From: Polaribacter sp. Hel1_33_78
GTDB lineage: Bacteria > Bacteroidota > Bacteroidia > Flavobacteriales > Flavobacteriaceae
NCBI RefSeq assembly: GCF_900106075.1
Contig: NZ_LT629794.1
Location: 1,406,001 to 1,470,000, forward strand
Direction: 5' to 3'
Length of the DNA stretch: 64,000 bases
Shown: positions 8,675-18,072 of the stretch, piece after piece
Layout: the number at the start of each line of letters is the position of its first letter
Numbering within the stretch: the stretch's first letter is position 1
Notes under the pieces: model-generated
Told to the model about the DNA's origin: nothing
Databases searched by the model: none
Seen by the model: only the letters and a program-made list of their open reading frames with translations
Program-made: the position numbers and the translations under genes

Positions 8675-10678
8675 TTACTTTTCTGTCTTTTTATTATTAA
8701 AATACAAATATTTAGTAGTATGATAATAAGCAGATAAAAGACTATCCATTTGCTTTGTAAGATTAGGTTTTTCAGTCTTTATATCTTTAATTCTATCATC
8801 TTCTAAACTGTAAAGACTAGCTTTCTTAGAAACGTTCGTTTTTTCATAATAATAACCATCTTTTATAACACCAACAGCTTTTTCTCCTTTACTTTGACTA
8901 TGAACAAGTGCAGCAGTATTTATGTTAGTACTATCTAATAAATCTCTTCCTAAAGTGTAATTTGTGTAATCTATTTTCGCTAAACTTGTAGCTGTAGGAA
9001 AAATATCTACTAATTTTGCGTATTTGTCTATTTCTTGAGCTTTTGTATATTTTGGAGCATGAATAAAAAACGGAACATGATGTACTTGGATTCCTAAATC
9101 ATCTTCATTATTTTCTAAAAAATTCAACTTTTTCATTCCCCCTCTATGATCACCAAAAAAGACAAAAATAGAATTTTCATAATAACCTGATTCTTTTGCC
9201 CTTTCTAAAAAGCGAGCAACATTAAAGTCTAAATAACGAATTCCATTCAGCTGTCCCAAAGATCTAAATCCCCCTTTAAGCAGAGTTTCTTCTTTAATTT
9301 CATTTTCTAAAATAGGTCTAAAACTTTCTTTATTATCAGGTATAGTGAAAGGCATATGATTTGTTGCTGTTTGAATATAAGCAACAAAAGGTTTTCCTTT
9401 TTCGTGCAATTTTTTTAACTTTTTATCAGACTCTTTAAATAAGTCGTAATCGTCAATACCCCAAACATCAGCTCTGTTGTTCTCTTCAAAACTTCCTTCT
9501 TCATAAATTTTTAAGTCTTTAATATTTGACTGAAAAACGCCTCTAATATTTGCCCAGTTTGCAGAGCCTCCCAAAAAATATAACTTTTCATAACCTTTGT
9601 ATTGATCAAAAATAATTCGTTGGTCTATAATCATAGGGTTTCTTGAAGCTGTTTTTACATCTTCAATATCCGGTAAGCCAGTAATACTTGCAAAAACGCT
9701 ACCTGCTGTTCCTGGTTTATGAACATAAAACTTAGAAAAACTTAGACTTTCTTTAATGATAGAATCCATTTTTGGTGAACTATTTAAGGGATTGCCATAG
9801 TAACTCATAGTTGCAGTTCCAGTAGATTCTAACATTACAAAAACAACATTAGGTTTTTCTTTGTAAGGCTCTTTAAAAATTATTTTTTTAGTGAAATTTA
9901 TAGTATCTAAAGGTAGATTCAAATGTTTTGCAATTACTGGGTAATACAGCTTAAATTTCTCAATATCTGCACCTTCACTCCTAAAAGCAAAGCTATCAAA
10001 GAAATATAAAACAGGGTTTAAGGCAAACTGATTTACACTGTTTTTTTTAGAGAAAAAAGCTTCACTCCAGCGCAAGGGATAATACGTTATGCTATTATAA
10101 ATACCAAAGGAAAAAAGCAGAATGGTTAAAATAAAAAATAATGCTTTTAGTTTTTTAATTATTTCTTGAGATGTTTTAGAAAATAAATCATACACAAACA
10201 TGGTATATTTATATATGATAAAAGATAAAATGGATAATCCTAAAACACCTTTGTATACAGGATAACTTTCAAGCAATACCTGACTAGATATTTTAAAATT
10301 ACTTAAAAAACGAAGAGAAGAAGCATCTAAGCGAATTGCTAAATATTCATAATACCCAAAATCGAAAAGGTAAAATAGCGTCAAAATTAAGTAGGCTAAT
10401 ACCAGATAAATAGCTGCTATTCTTTTGTAAACGCTATTTTTAAAAAAACGATAGTTGGAAATTAAAACGATTAAAGCTAAAGGGAAAAAAGTAAGAATAG
10501 CTAATTTTAAATCAAAACGTATACCTAACGAAATAGCTTTTTGTATTTCTTCAGTAGGAATATTTTCTAGATCCGCAAAAAATAGATAGAAAAAACCTCT
10601 AAAAAAAACGACAAAAACAAAAAGAGAAAAAACATTTGTAAAGATGTATTTTATATAATTTGGAATTTTTTGAAACAT
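8675..10678 (-). CDS. LtaS-like membrane phosphotransferase/sulfatase-superfamily protein
   Basis: A 667-aa membrane protein of the alkaline phosphatase superfamily. About five hydrophobic segments fill roughly the first 190 residues. An extracytoplasmic catalytic domain follows, beginning PNVVFVMLESTGTATMSYYG near residue 275, with the likely Thr nucleophile in HKPGTAGSVFASITGLPD and the metal-binding FVFFGDHRGG late in the domain. This layout matches LtaS-type phosphoglycerol transferases and related EptA/OpgB-like enzymes. It is convergent with the Stealth gene, and together they suggest phosphate-containing surface glycans. Whether it transfers phosphoglycerol, phosphoethanolamine or another group is undetermined. 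Confidence 0.88.
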   Translation of the reverse strand: MFQKIPNYIKYIFTNVFSLFVFVVFFRGFFYLFFADLENIPTEEIQKAISLGIRFDLKLAILTFFPLALIVLISNYRFFKNSVYKRIAAIYLVLAYLILTLFYLFDFGYYEYLAIRLDASSLRFLSNFKISSQVLLESYPVYKGVLGLSILSFIIYKYTMFVYDLFSKTSQEIIKKLKALFFILTILLFSFGIYNSITYYPLRWSEAFFSKKNSVNQFALNPVLYFFDSFAFRSEGADIEKFKLYYPVIAKHLNLPLDTINFTKKIIFKEPYKEKPNVVFVMLESTGTATMSYYGNPLNSSPKMDSIIKESLSFSKFYVHKPGTAGSVFASITGLPDIEDVKTASRNPMIIDQRIIFDQYKGYEKLYFLGGSANWANIRGVFQSNIKDLKIYEEGSFEENNRADVWGIDDYDLFKESDKKLKKLHEKGKPFVAYIQTATNHMPFTIPDNKESFRPILENEIKEETLLKGGFRSLGQLNGIRYLDFNVARFLERAKESGYYENSIFVFFGDHRGGMKKLNFLENNEDDLGIQVHHVPFFIHAPKYTKAQEIDKYAKLVDIFPTATSLAKIDYTNYTLGRDLLDSTNINTAALVHSQSKGEKAVGVIKDGYYYEKTNVSKKASLYSLEDDRIKDIKTEKPNLTKQMDSLLSAYYHTTKYLYFNNKKTEK

Positions 10679-10694
10679 GGATTTTATTGAGTTA

Positions 10695-10702
10695 CAAAGG
10701 TA
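10695..10702 (-). promoter_or_regulatory. Putative -7 element for the LtaS-like gene
   Basis: The minus strand reads TACCTTTG, matching TAnnTTTG, 17 bases before the ATG at 10678. Confidence 0.45.
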
Positions 10703-11024
10703 ATATTTTTAGAATTACTTTGAATAAACAAATTTTAAAAACAAAGATATTATCAGAAGCTTTAAGTCAATATGAGAGGGAGGACTAGCATAATTTCTTC
10801 TCAAATTATAGATTTTAGAGTTTTAGTTAAATTTTCAAAGAAACAAAACAACATTTTATTAAAATGATCAATTTAAAAAGAGAAGTTTCAATTTCTTTTT
10901 TATTACTCTTAAATTATTAGGAATCCTAAAAAGCTATTCTTTATAATTTAAAAAGTATCTCATGAGAAATAATAGATAATTATAATACCAAGGGATAATC
11001 CTTTTAATAAATAGTACAACCAAT
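10703..11024. other. Intergenic region without a recognised gene
   Basis: AT-rich spacer between the divergent LtaS-like gene and cca. Both strands carry frequent stops, and no coding, RNA or repeat structure stands out. The promoter for cca begins at its right edge. Confidence 0.6.
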
Positions 11025-11055
11025 TTTGAAAGATGTGTATTATATAGTAAATTTG
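11025..11055 (+). promoter_or_regulatory. Canonical Bacteroidota promoter for cca
   Basis: TTTG at 11025-11028, exactly 19 bases, then TAAATTTG at 11048-11055. This is a perfect TTTG-N19-TAnnTTTG promoter and the clearest in the window. Transcription should start near 11060, giving a leader of about 75 bases before cca. The leader contains a 29-codon ATG frame (11068-11157) that overlaps the cca start out of frame. Confidence 0.8.
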
Positions 11056-11137
11056 CTCCAAAATAAAATGAATACAAATCATCTAAAATTAGCTACAGAT
11101 ATAGGTGTAAAATATTCAGGTTTTAAGACCATAATTC

Positions 11138-12550
11138 ATGCAAAAACAGTTGTTTAAAGAAGCAATTTCATCAGAAATATTTAGGGTAATATCAATAGCA
11201 TCAAAACAAATAGAAATTGAGAGTTATGTAATTGGTGGTTTTGTGCGCGATTTTTTCCTAAAAAGAGGATCGGCAAAAGATATTGATATAGTAGCAATAG
11301 GCAGTGGAATTGATCTGGCTATAAAGGTTTCTCAATTACTACCCAACAAACCGAAAGTGCAAGTTTTTAAAACGTTTGGAACAGCAATGTTGCGTTTTAA
11401 AGATGTTGAAATTGAATTTGTTGGGGCAAGAAAGGAATCATATTCGGATGATAGTAGAAATCCAGATGTAACCGAAGGAACCTTGCAAGATGATCAAAAT
11501 AGACGCGATTTTACAATCAATGCATTAGCGTTAAGTTTGAATGATGAGAATTTTGGCGAGTTATTAGATCCTTTTAATGGAATTAAAGATTTAGAAAATA
11601 AAATTATAAAAACTCCTCTAAATCCTGATATAACCTATTCTGATGATCCTTTAAGAATGATGCGCGCAATTCGTTTTGCAACACAGTTAAATTTTATAAT
11701 TGAAGACGAATCCCTTTCATCAATAGGTGAAAATGCTACTAGACTTGAGATAATAACAAAAGAGAGAATTGTTGATGAATTGAATAAAATCATGTTATCA
11801 AAAAAACCATCAATTGGTTTTCTATTATTAGAAAAAACAGGTTTATTATCACAGATTCTTCCTGAATTAATTGCTTTGAAAGGAGTGGAAGAGGTTGAAG
11901 GTCAAAAACATAAAGATAATTTTTATCATACCTTAGAAGTTGTAGATAATATTGCTGAAAACACAAACGATGTTTGGTTAAGATGGGCAGCTTTATTGCA
12001 TGATATAGGCAAAGCACCTACTAAAAAGTTTAGTAAAAAAGTGGGTTGGACCTTTCATGCGCATGAATTTGTTGGCTCTAAAATGGTTCATAAATTATTC
12101 AAACGTTTAAAAATGCCATTGAATAATAAGATGAAGTTTGTTCAGAAAATGGTATTGCTAAGTTCGCGTCCAATTGTATTAGCCTCAGAAGTTACAGATT
12201 CTGCTGTAAGACGTTTAGTTTTTGATGCAGGTGAAGATATTAATTCTTTAATGACACTTTGTGAAGCAGATATAACAACAAAAAATCCAAAGAAGTTTAA
12301 ACGGTATCACCATAATTTTGAGCTAGTAAGAATTAAAATTAAAGAAGTAGAAGAGAGAGATAAAGTTAGAAATTTTCAACCACCAGTTACTGGAGAAGAA
12401 ATTATGAAGGCTTTTGATTTAAAACCTTGCAGAGAAATTGGTCAAATAAAAGAAGCGATAAAAGAAGCCATTTTAGATGGTGAAATTCCAAATGAACATG
12501 AGGCTTCCTATAGTTTTATGATTGAAAAAGGAAAGCAGTTAGGGTTGTAA
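11138..12550 (+). CDS. cca: CCA tRNA nucleotidyltransferase with HD domain
   Basis: Adds or repairs the 3' CCA of tRNAs. The class II nucleotidyltransferase head shows YVIGGFVRD (about residues 31-39), the catalytic DIDIV, and RRDFTINALAL near residue 128. The neck/body has DPLRMMRAIRFATQL. A C-terminal HD domain (FYHTLEVVDN, then WAALLHDIGKAPT near residue 290) suggests phosphohydrolase activity. Length 470 aa is normal for Bacteroidota. The tRNA-Gly gene in this window lacks an encoded CCA and would need this enzyme. A canonical promoter precedes it. Its stop codon abuts the stop of the convergent ABC gene with no spacer. Confidence 0.95.
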   Translation: MQKQLFKEAISSEIFRVISIASKQIEIESYVIGGFVRDFFLKRGSAKDIDIVAIGSGIDLAIKVSQLLPNKPKVQVFKTFGTAMLRFKDVEIEFVGARKESYSDDSRNPDVTEGTLQDDQNRRDFTINALALSLNDENFGELLDPFNGIKDLENKIIKTPLNPDITYSDDPLRMMRAIRFATQLNFIIEDESLSSIGENATRLEIITKERIVDELNKIMLSKKPSIGFLLLEKTGLLSQILPELIALKGVEEVEGQKHKDNFYHTLEVVDNIAENTNDVWLRWAALLHDIGKAPTKKFSKKVGWTFHAHEFVGSKMVHKLFKRLKMPLNNKMKFVQKMVLLSSRPIVLASEVTDSAVRRLVFDAGEDINSLMTLCEADITTKNPKKFKRYHHNFELVRIKIKEVEERDKVRNFQPPVTGEEIMKAFDLKPCREIGQIKEAIKEAILDGEIPNEHEASYSFMIEKGKQLGL

Positions 12551-14380
12551 TTAGCCTAAGCTTTGCATTGAAACCAATTTAAAGTACTCTCCTTGTATAG
12601 CGAGCAATTCTTCGTGTTTACCTTGTTCAACGATTTTACCCTTTTTGAGGACCAAAATTTTATCTGCTTTCTGAATTGTAGAAAGCCTATGAGCAATCAC
12701 TAACGAGGTTCTGTTTTGCATCATTTTTTCTAAAGCAATTTGTACCAGTTGTTCTGATTCTGTATCTAGAGCAGAAGTAGCTTCGTCTAGAATCATAATC
12801 GGTGGATTCTTTAAAACTGCTCTAGCTATAGATAAACGTTGTTTTTGTCCTCCAGAAAGTGTGTTTCCACTATCACCAATATTGGTATTGTATTTTTCTG
12901 GTAAATTTTGAATAAATTCATCCGCATTTGCAATTTTAGCTGCTTCCATTATAGCTGTGTAAGAGGCATTCGGAGTTCCTAACTTAATATTATTCGCAAT
13001 AGTATCATTAAATAAAATAGAATCTTGAGAAACAATTCCCATTAAAGCTCGTAAAGATGTTTTTGTAACATCTTTAATATTGCTGTTATCAATAAAAACA
13101 TCTCCTTTATTAACATCATAAAAACGAGTAATTAAATTTGCTAAAGTAGATTTTCCACTTCCAGATTGACCAACTAAAGCAACAGTCTCTCCTTTGTTAA
13201 TAGTTAAGGAAAAATTTTTCAAAACATATTGTTTCTTATATTTGAATGAGACGTTTTTAAACTCAATTTTACCTATAAAATCCTCTTTTATAATTGCATT
13301 GGGTATATCTTTAATGTCATTTTCAGTATTTAAAACAGTCATTATTCTTTCTGCAGAAGCTTCTCCTTTTTGAATATTGTAAAATGTGGTCGTTATTAGT
13401 TTAATAGGATTTAAAACGGTGTAAAATAATACGATGTAGCCAAAAAATTCATCTGGTTGTAAGGGACTTGTTTTAGATAAAACTTCTGTTCCACCATACC
13501 AAAGAATTGCAATAATAGTTGCAGAACCTAAAAACTCACTCATTGGTGAAGCTAATGTTTGACGGTGAAAAACGCTGGTCATTAATTTCCTAAAACTTAG
13601 TGTAGAGTTATTGAATTTACTTTCAATGACTCTCTCTGCATTAAAGCCTTTAATAATCCTTAATCCTGTTAATGTTTCTTCTATAAAGGATAAAAAATTA
13701 CCAGTTTCTTTTTGAGCTTTTACAGAGTTTGCTTTTAGTTTTTTACTAATTGATGAAATTATAAAACCAGAAACAGGCAGTAAAACAAAAACAAAAAGTG
13801 TTAGTTTTACACTCATAAAAAGCATAATTGTTATTGATATAATAACAGTTAAAGGCTCTCTGATAATAACTTCTACGGATGTTAATATAGAGTTTTCTAC
13901 TTCCTGCACATCTGAAGTCATACGTGCAATGATATCTCCTTTTCTCTTTTCTGAAAAATAGGAGATAGGTAGTTCTACAATTTTATTATATAATTTATCT
14001 CGTAAATCTTTTACAATTCCTGTTCTTAAAAAAGTAATTACATAGGAAGCTAAATATCTAAATAAGTTTTTTAGAAAAAAAAGTGATAAGGCGAGCAAAC
14101 AGATGAAAATAAGTGTGTCAATTTCACCCGTATTTTCAATTTTTTGAGAAATTAAATGATAAAAACTTTCTTTTAAAAAGTCACCAATTTTTGTAATTCC
14201 TTCATAGGTTGGTTTATTGGTTATTTTTTTATCTGTACCAAAAAGTATTCCTAAGACAGGAATAAAAGCGAGAACAGATAAAACATTAAAAACAGCATAA
14301 AGAATATTAAATAAAATATTTAGAACAGTATATTTTCTATATTTCTTTTCATACTTTAAAATGTCTTTGAAATAAGCCAT
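12551..14380 (-). CDS. ABC exporter with fused permease and ATPase domains, MsbA-like
   Basis: A half-size exporter of 609 aa that works as a homodimer. The N-terminal transmembrane domain has about six hydrophobic segments in residues 20-340. The nucleotide-binding domain has Walker A GQSGSGKST near residue 400, signature LSGGQKQRLSIARA, Walker B PPIMILDEATSALD and the H-loop IAHRLSTI. The EKRKGDIIARMTSDV coupling helix is typical of the MsbA/lipid-exporter branch, so lipid A or another lipid is a plausible cargo; a drug-type substrate cannot be excluded. Its ATG shares one base with the stop codon of the phosphohexomutase upstream (TAATG), implying translational coupling. Confidence 0.93.
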   Translation of the reverse strand: MAYFKDILKYEKKYRKYTVLNILFNILYAVFNVLSVLAFIPVLGILFGTDKKITNKPTYEGITKIGDFLKESFYHLISQKIENTGEIDTLIFICLLALSLFFLKNLFRYLASYVITFLRTGIVKDLRDKLYNKIVELPISYFSEKRKGDIIARMTSDVQEVENSILTSVEVIIREPLTVIISITIMLFMSVKLTLFVFVLLPVSGFIISSISKKLKANSVKAQKETGNFLSFIEETLTGLRIIKGFNAERVIESKFNNSTLSFRKLMTSVFHRQTLASPMSEFLGSATIIAILWYGGTEVLSKTSPLQPDEFFGYIVLFYTVLNPIKLITTTFYNIQKGEASAERIMTVLNTENDIKDIPNAIIKEDFIGKIEFKNVSFKYKKQYVLKNFSLTINKGETVALVGQSGSGKSTLANLITRFYDVNKGDVFIDNSNIKDVTKTSLRALMGIVSQDSILFNDTIANNIKLGTPNASYTAIMEAAKIANADEFIQNLPEKYNTNIGDSGNTLSGGQKQRLSIARAVLKNPPIMILDEATSALDTESEQLVQIALEKMMQNRTSLVIAHRLSTIQKADKILVLKKGKIVEQGKHEELLAIQGEYFKLVSMQSLG

Positions 14381-16095
14381 TAATTCAGTTTCATTTCTTT
14401 AATAATTCGTTGAATCTTTGCATCTAATTCAGCTTCAACTCCATCAGCATTTTTAGCTAGATCTAATTCAGTATTTACACTAAAATAGAACTTTATTTTT
14501 GGTTCCGTACCACTTGGTCTTGCTGCAATTCTTGTTCCTGATTCTGTTTGATAAATGAGCACATTAGATTTTGGTAAATTAATGTTTGTTACGTCACCAG
14601 TAATTAAGTTTTTTCTCGTGGATGCTTGGTAATCAGAAAGAGATTCTACTTTTTCTCCATCAATTTCCGTTAATGGATTATTACGCATATCACTTAACAT
14701 TTGCTGAATTTCTGCAGCACCATCCATTCCTTTTTTGGTGATAGCTATTAAGTGTTCTTTATAAAATTTATGATGTACATAAATATTAAGTAGTTCTTCG
14801 TAAAAAGAACTTCCATTTTGTTTTGCATACGCAGCTATTTCACAAGCTAAAAGAGTGGCAGTAACGGCATCTTTGTCTCTTACGAAGCCACCAACCATAT
14901 ATCCAAAACTCTCTTCTCCACCCCCTATAAAATCTAATTCAGGAAAATCTTTAACCATTTTTGCAATCCATTTAAAACCTGTTAAACCAACTTTGGTTTC
15001 AACATTATAACTGGAGGCAAGATCATTTACCAATTCAGTAGAAACGATCGTAGATCCAATAAATTGTTTACCATTAATTTTCCCTTCTTCTTTCCATTTT
15101 TTTAACAAGAACTGCGTCATAACAACCATTGTCTGGTTACCATTCATTAATTTTATATTTCCATCAGTATCTCGCACAGCAACACCTAATCTATCACAAT
15201 CTGGGTCTGTTCCAATAACAATATCAGCACCAATTTTATTCGCTAAATCTGTCGCCATTTTTAAAGCCTCAGGTTCTTCTGGATTTGGTGATTTTACAGT
15301 TGGGAAATCACCGTTTGGCACTCTCTGCTCTTCAACAATATGAACGTCTGAGTAACCAGCTTTTGCTAATGCATCTGGCACGGAAACAATGGAAGTTCCA
15401 TGTAAAGAAGTAAAAACAATTTTTAAGTTTTTTCTATCAATTTTATTAGACAAAGATCCATTTTTTACAGATTCTTCAATAAAAACAGCATCAACTTCTT
15501 TTCCAATAACTTCAATTAAATTTTCGTTGGCATGAAAATTGATTTCAGAAAAATCTAATGAGTTTACTTTACCAATAATTCCACCATCATGAGGAGGCAC
15601 AATTTGCCCACCATCTGCCCAATATACTTTGTAGCCATTATATTCTGGCGGGTTGTGAGAGGCTGTTAAAACGATACCAGCATCACAATTTAAATGACGA
15701 ACTGCAAAAGATAATTCAGGAGTTGCTCGCAAATCTTCAAAAAGAAAAACTTTAATGTTGTTCGCAGATAAAACATCGGCAACAATTTTCGCAAACTTCT
15801 TACTATTATGTCTGCAATCGTAAGCGATAACAACACTTAGTTGTTCTTTTTTTATATTTTCTATCAGGTAATTAGACAAACCTTGGGTTGCTCTCCCTAA
15901 AGTATACTTATTAATTCTATTGGTTCCGGCGCCCATAACTCCTCGCATTCCGCCAGTACCAAATTCCATATCTTTATAGAACCTGTCTGCTAAATCATCA
16001 GGGTTATTGTTAATTAATTCTTGAATTTCTGTTTGGGTTTCAGCATCAAAAGTAGAGTTTAGCCATTGTTTTGCTTTGTCTAAGATGTCTTGCAT
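14380..16095 (-). CDS. Phosphoglucomutase/phosphomannomutase family enzyme
   Basis: Interconverts hexose 1- and 6-phosphates. The catalytic serine is Ser146 in TASHNPPEYNGYK. The metal loop DPDCDRLGVA lies near residue 300, the sugar-binding GGGEESFGY near residue 385, and the phosphate-binding loop ARPSGTEPKIKFY near residue 530. Length 571 aa matches the long phosphoglucomutase form (PgcA/PGM2-like) rather than GlmM, which is separate at 36007. It precedes the ABC exporter with a one-base overlap. It probably supplies glucose-1-phosphate for sugar nucleotides. Confidence 0.94.
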   Translation of the reverse strand: MQDILDKAKQWLNSTFDAETQTEIQELINNNPDDLADRFYKDMEFGTGGMRGVMGAGTNRINKYTLGRATQGLSNYLIENIKKEQLSVVIAYDCRHNSKKFAKIVADVLSANNIKVFLFEDLRATPELSFAVRHLNCDAGIVLTASHNPPEYNGYKVYWADGGQIVPPHDGGIIGKVNSLDFSEINFHANENLIEVIGKEVDAVFIEESVKNGSLSNKIDRKNLKIVFTSLHGTSIVSVPDALAKAGYSDVHIVEEQRVPNGDFPTVKSPNPEEPEALKMATDLANKIGADIVIGTDPDCDRLGVAVRDTDGNIKLMNGNQTMVVMTQFLLKKWKEEGKINGKQFIGSTIVSTELVNDLASSYNVETKVGLTGFKWIAKMVKDFPELDFIGGGEESFGYMVGGFVRDKDAVTATLLACEIAAYAKQNGSSFYEELLNIYVHHKFYKEHLIAITKKGMDGAAEIQQMLSDMRNNPLTEIDGEKVESLSDYQASTRKNLITGDVTNINLPKSNVLIYQTESGTRIAARPSGTEPKIKFYFSVNTELDLAKNADGVEAELDAKIQRIIKEMKLN

Positions 16096-16126
16096 AGGTT
16101 TAAAATTAAGTAGGTTAATTGAAACA

Positions 16127-16134
16127 CAAATATA
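16127..16134 (-). promoter_or_regulatory. Putative -7 element for the phosphohexomutase-ABC pair
   Basis: The minus strand reads TATATTTG in the short gap between the glycosyltransferase stop and the phosphohexomutase start. It suggests an independent transcript start for the downstream pair. Confidence 0.5.
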
Positions 16135-16138
16135 CTAT

Positions 16139-17095
16139 TTAGAAATTGAGTTTTTCTTTAATAGTATAGTGTTTTTCAGTGCTTTTTGCTTTTATTATGA
16201 GTTCTCCAATAAAACCAGCTAAAAATAATAAAGTCCCTAAAATCATGGAAGTTAGTGCAATATAAAACCAAGGATTGTTAGTAATTAAAATAGTTTTAAT
16301 ACCATTATAGACTTTATACAGCTTGTAAATACCAATATAAAATGCAGATGTTGTTCCAAAAAGAAACATGAATGTACCCCAAAGACCAAAAAAGTGCATT
16401 GGTCTTTTTCCAAATCTGGATAAAAATGAAATGGTAATCAGGTCTAAAAAACCATTTACAAAACGATCCATACCAAATTTTGTTACTCCGTATTTTCTCG
16501 CCTGGTGCTGAATAATTTTTTCACCTATTTTTGTAAAACCTTCATTTTTAGCCAAAACAGGAATGTATCTATGCATTTCTCCACTAACTTTAATTGCTTT
16601 TATAACTTCGTTTTTGTAAGCTTTTAATCCGCAATTAAAATCGTGTAATTTTAATCCTGAAGTTTTTCTAGCTGCGGCATTAAATAATCTTGAAGGAATA
16701 TTTTTGGTAATAACATTGTCATATCGTTTCTTTTTCCAGCCAGAAATTAAATCGAAATTTTCATCTACAATTAAATTGTATAATTCAGGAATTTCTTCAG
16801 GATTATCTTGTAAATCAGCATCCATAGTAATTACAACGTTTCCTTTTGCTAGTTCAAAACCTGCATCTAAAGCTTGCGATTTTCCATAGTTTTTTTGAAA
16901 ACGAATTCCTTTTACTGCTTTATTTTTTTCTGATAATTGCTCAATAACTTCCCAAGAGTTATCTGTACTGCCATCATCAATAAAAATAATTTCATACAAA
17001 TAACGATTGGATTGCATAACCTTTGCAATCCAATCGTGTAATTCTTGTAAAGATTCGTCTTCGTTTAGAAGCGGAATTACTAAAGAAATTTCCAT
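16139..17095 (-). CDS. GT2 polyprenyl-phosphate glycosyltransferase (DPM1/GtrB-like)
   Basis: Likely transfers a sugar from a nucleotide donor to polyprenyl phosphate at the inner membrane. The GT-A domain shows ISLVIPLLNEDESLQELH at the start, IIFIDDGSTDNSW, and the metal-binding DADLQDNPEEIPEL near residue 94. The block HDFNCGLKAYKNEVI is characteristic of the DPM1-like branch. Two C-terminal membrane segments occur near residues 228-255 and 270-300. Length 318 aa is typical. It follows the DUF4199 gene by 50 bases on the same strand. Confidence 0.92.
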   Translation of the reverse strand: MEISLVIPLLNEDESLQELHDWIAKVMQSNRYLYEIIFIDDGSTDNSWEVIEQLSEKNKAVKGIRFQKNYGKSQALDAGFELAKGNVVITMDADLQDNPEEIPELYNLIVDENFDLISGWKKKRYDNVITKNIPSRLFNAAARKTSGLKLHDFNCGLKAYKNEVIKAIKVSGEMHRYIPVLAKNEGFTKIGEKIIQHQARKYGVTKFGMDRFVNGFLDLITISFLSRFGKRPMHFFGLWGTFMFLFGTTSAFYIGIYKLYKVYNGIKTILITNNPWFYIALTSMILGTLLFLAGFIGELIIKAKSTEKHYTIKEKLNF

Positions 17096-17145
17096 GTAAT
17101 ATTTTTTAAAGAGGTAAAGTTACTAGTTTTAACTTTATACTTTTT

Positions 17146-17667
17146 TTAATAAGTCTCTTCTTCTGATTTCTTCATAATTGCAGAAATAATTGCAGAAAAA
17201 ATAAATCCAATAAAAGCAGAAGCGGCTAGCATGATTGCAGAAGAAATTGCAGGTGTTTGAAATTTTTCTGTCATTGCCATAGATGCATCAATTTGTTCTT
17301 CAGATAAGCCTGCGTCAACCCAAGCTTGCCTCTGGAATTCTAAAGCTTGTTGTTGAAAATCTGGTTCTATAAAATTCATAAAAAGCAAAATATATACAAC
17401 AGTGATCAGCGCACTTATCATAGTGATTCCCATACCAATTTTAACACCCTGACCCCATGAAATAAAACCGTTACTATTTTGTTTATAAGCATTAATTCCC
17501 ATTACAATTAGAACAATCATAGCGACTGCACCAACGATACTGTTAATCCAATTTAATTCTAATAAACTTCCTGTTGCATATAAGGCTAGGTGAGAAATAA
17601 CACTTATTATACCTAGATAAAGACCGTTATTCAAAATGATACTTTTACTGCTTACTTGATTTTCCAT
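17146..17667 (-). CDS. DUF4199 family membrane protein
   Basis: A 173-aa protein with four predicted membrane segments, at about residues 15-32, 35-58, 75-97 and 135-160. Recognition rests on this topology and on the FISWGQGVKIGMGITMIS block between segments two and three, both typical of DUF4199, a family usual next to a DPM1-like glycosyltransferase in Bacteroidota. The central periplasmic stretch is rich in Gln and Glu. Function unknown; a helper role for the adjacent glycosyltransferase is inference from repeated neighbourhood. Confidence 0.88.
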   Translation of the reverse strand: MENQVSSKSIILNNGLYLGIISVISHLALYATGSLLELNWINSIVGAVAMIVLIVMGINAYKQNSNGFISWGQGVKIGMGITMISALITVVYILLFMNFIEPDFQQQALEFQRQAWVDAGLSEEQIDASMAMTEKFQTPAISSAIMLAASAFIGFIFSAIISAIMKKSEEETY

Positions 17668-17692
17668 ACTTTTTTAAAATTAGTTAGTGATA

Positions 17693-17700
17693 CAAATATA
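17693..17700 (-). promoter_or_regulatory. Putative -7 element for DUF4199-glycosyltransferase
   Basis: The minus strand reads TATATTTG 25 bases before the DUF4199 ATG. Confidence 0.5.
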
Positions 17701-17843
17701 TTAATTTCATCTAGTTTAGACCTTAACTTTACCAAAAGTTAAAAAATAGACAAAAAAGACAAAACATCTAATTAGTACTCAGCATGTTAAAAATGTTACT
17801 TAAAATTTACTATTTTTTTTATAGATAAAATAAAAATGTGTTG

Positions 17844-17851
17844 TAAATTTG
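17844..17851 (+). promoter_or_regulatory. Putative -7 element for the SRP RNA
   Basis: TAAATTTG ends five bases before the first base of the SRP RNA stem, the spacing expected for transcription starting at the mature 5' end. Confidence 0.6.
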
Positions 17852-17855
17852 CAGC

Positions 17856-17949
17856 GGCAAGTCCTACACAACTAGCTCCCTTTGAATCCTCCAGGGCGGG
17901 AACGCAGCAAAGGTATTAGGTTGTAGCAGTGTGATGTAGGTAGCTTGCC
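17856..17949 (+). ncRNA. ffs: Signal recognition particle RNA (4.5S, small bacterial type)
   Basis: A hairpin RNA of about 94 nt that pairs with Ffh and the receptor FtsY (encoded at 29311) to target membrane proteins. The ends GGCAAG and CTTGCC pair, and the inner arms GTCCTACACAACTAGC and GTTGTAGCAGTGTGATGTAGG pair with bulges. The apical part contains CTCCAGGGCGGGAACGCAGC followed by AAAGG, the Bacteroidota version of the Ffh-binding asymmetric loop and tetraloop. A T-rich tract follows directly and probably terminates transcription. Confidence 0.92.
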
Positions 17950-18072
17950 ATTTTTTGTTTCTTAAATTCACATCAGAATCGTATTAGATTCATATTTCAA
18001 AAATTCGCTTTCCTTTATTTCCTTTAAATTTATTTTTCGTTAATTCGTAATTTATAAGTAGAAGTTAATTTT

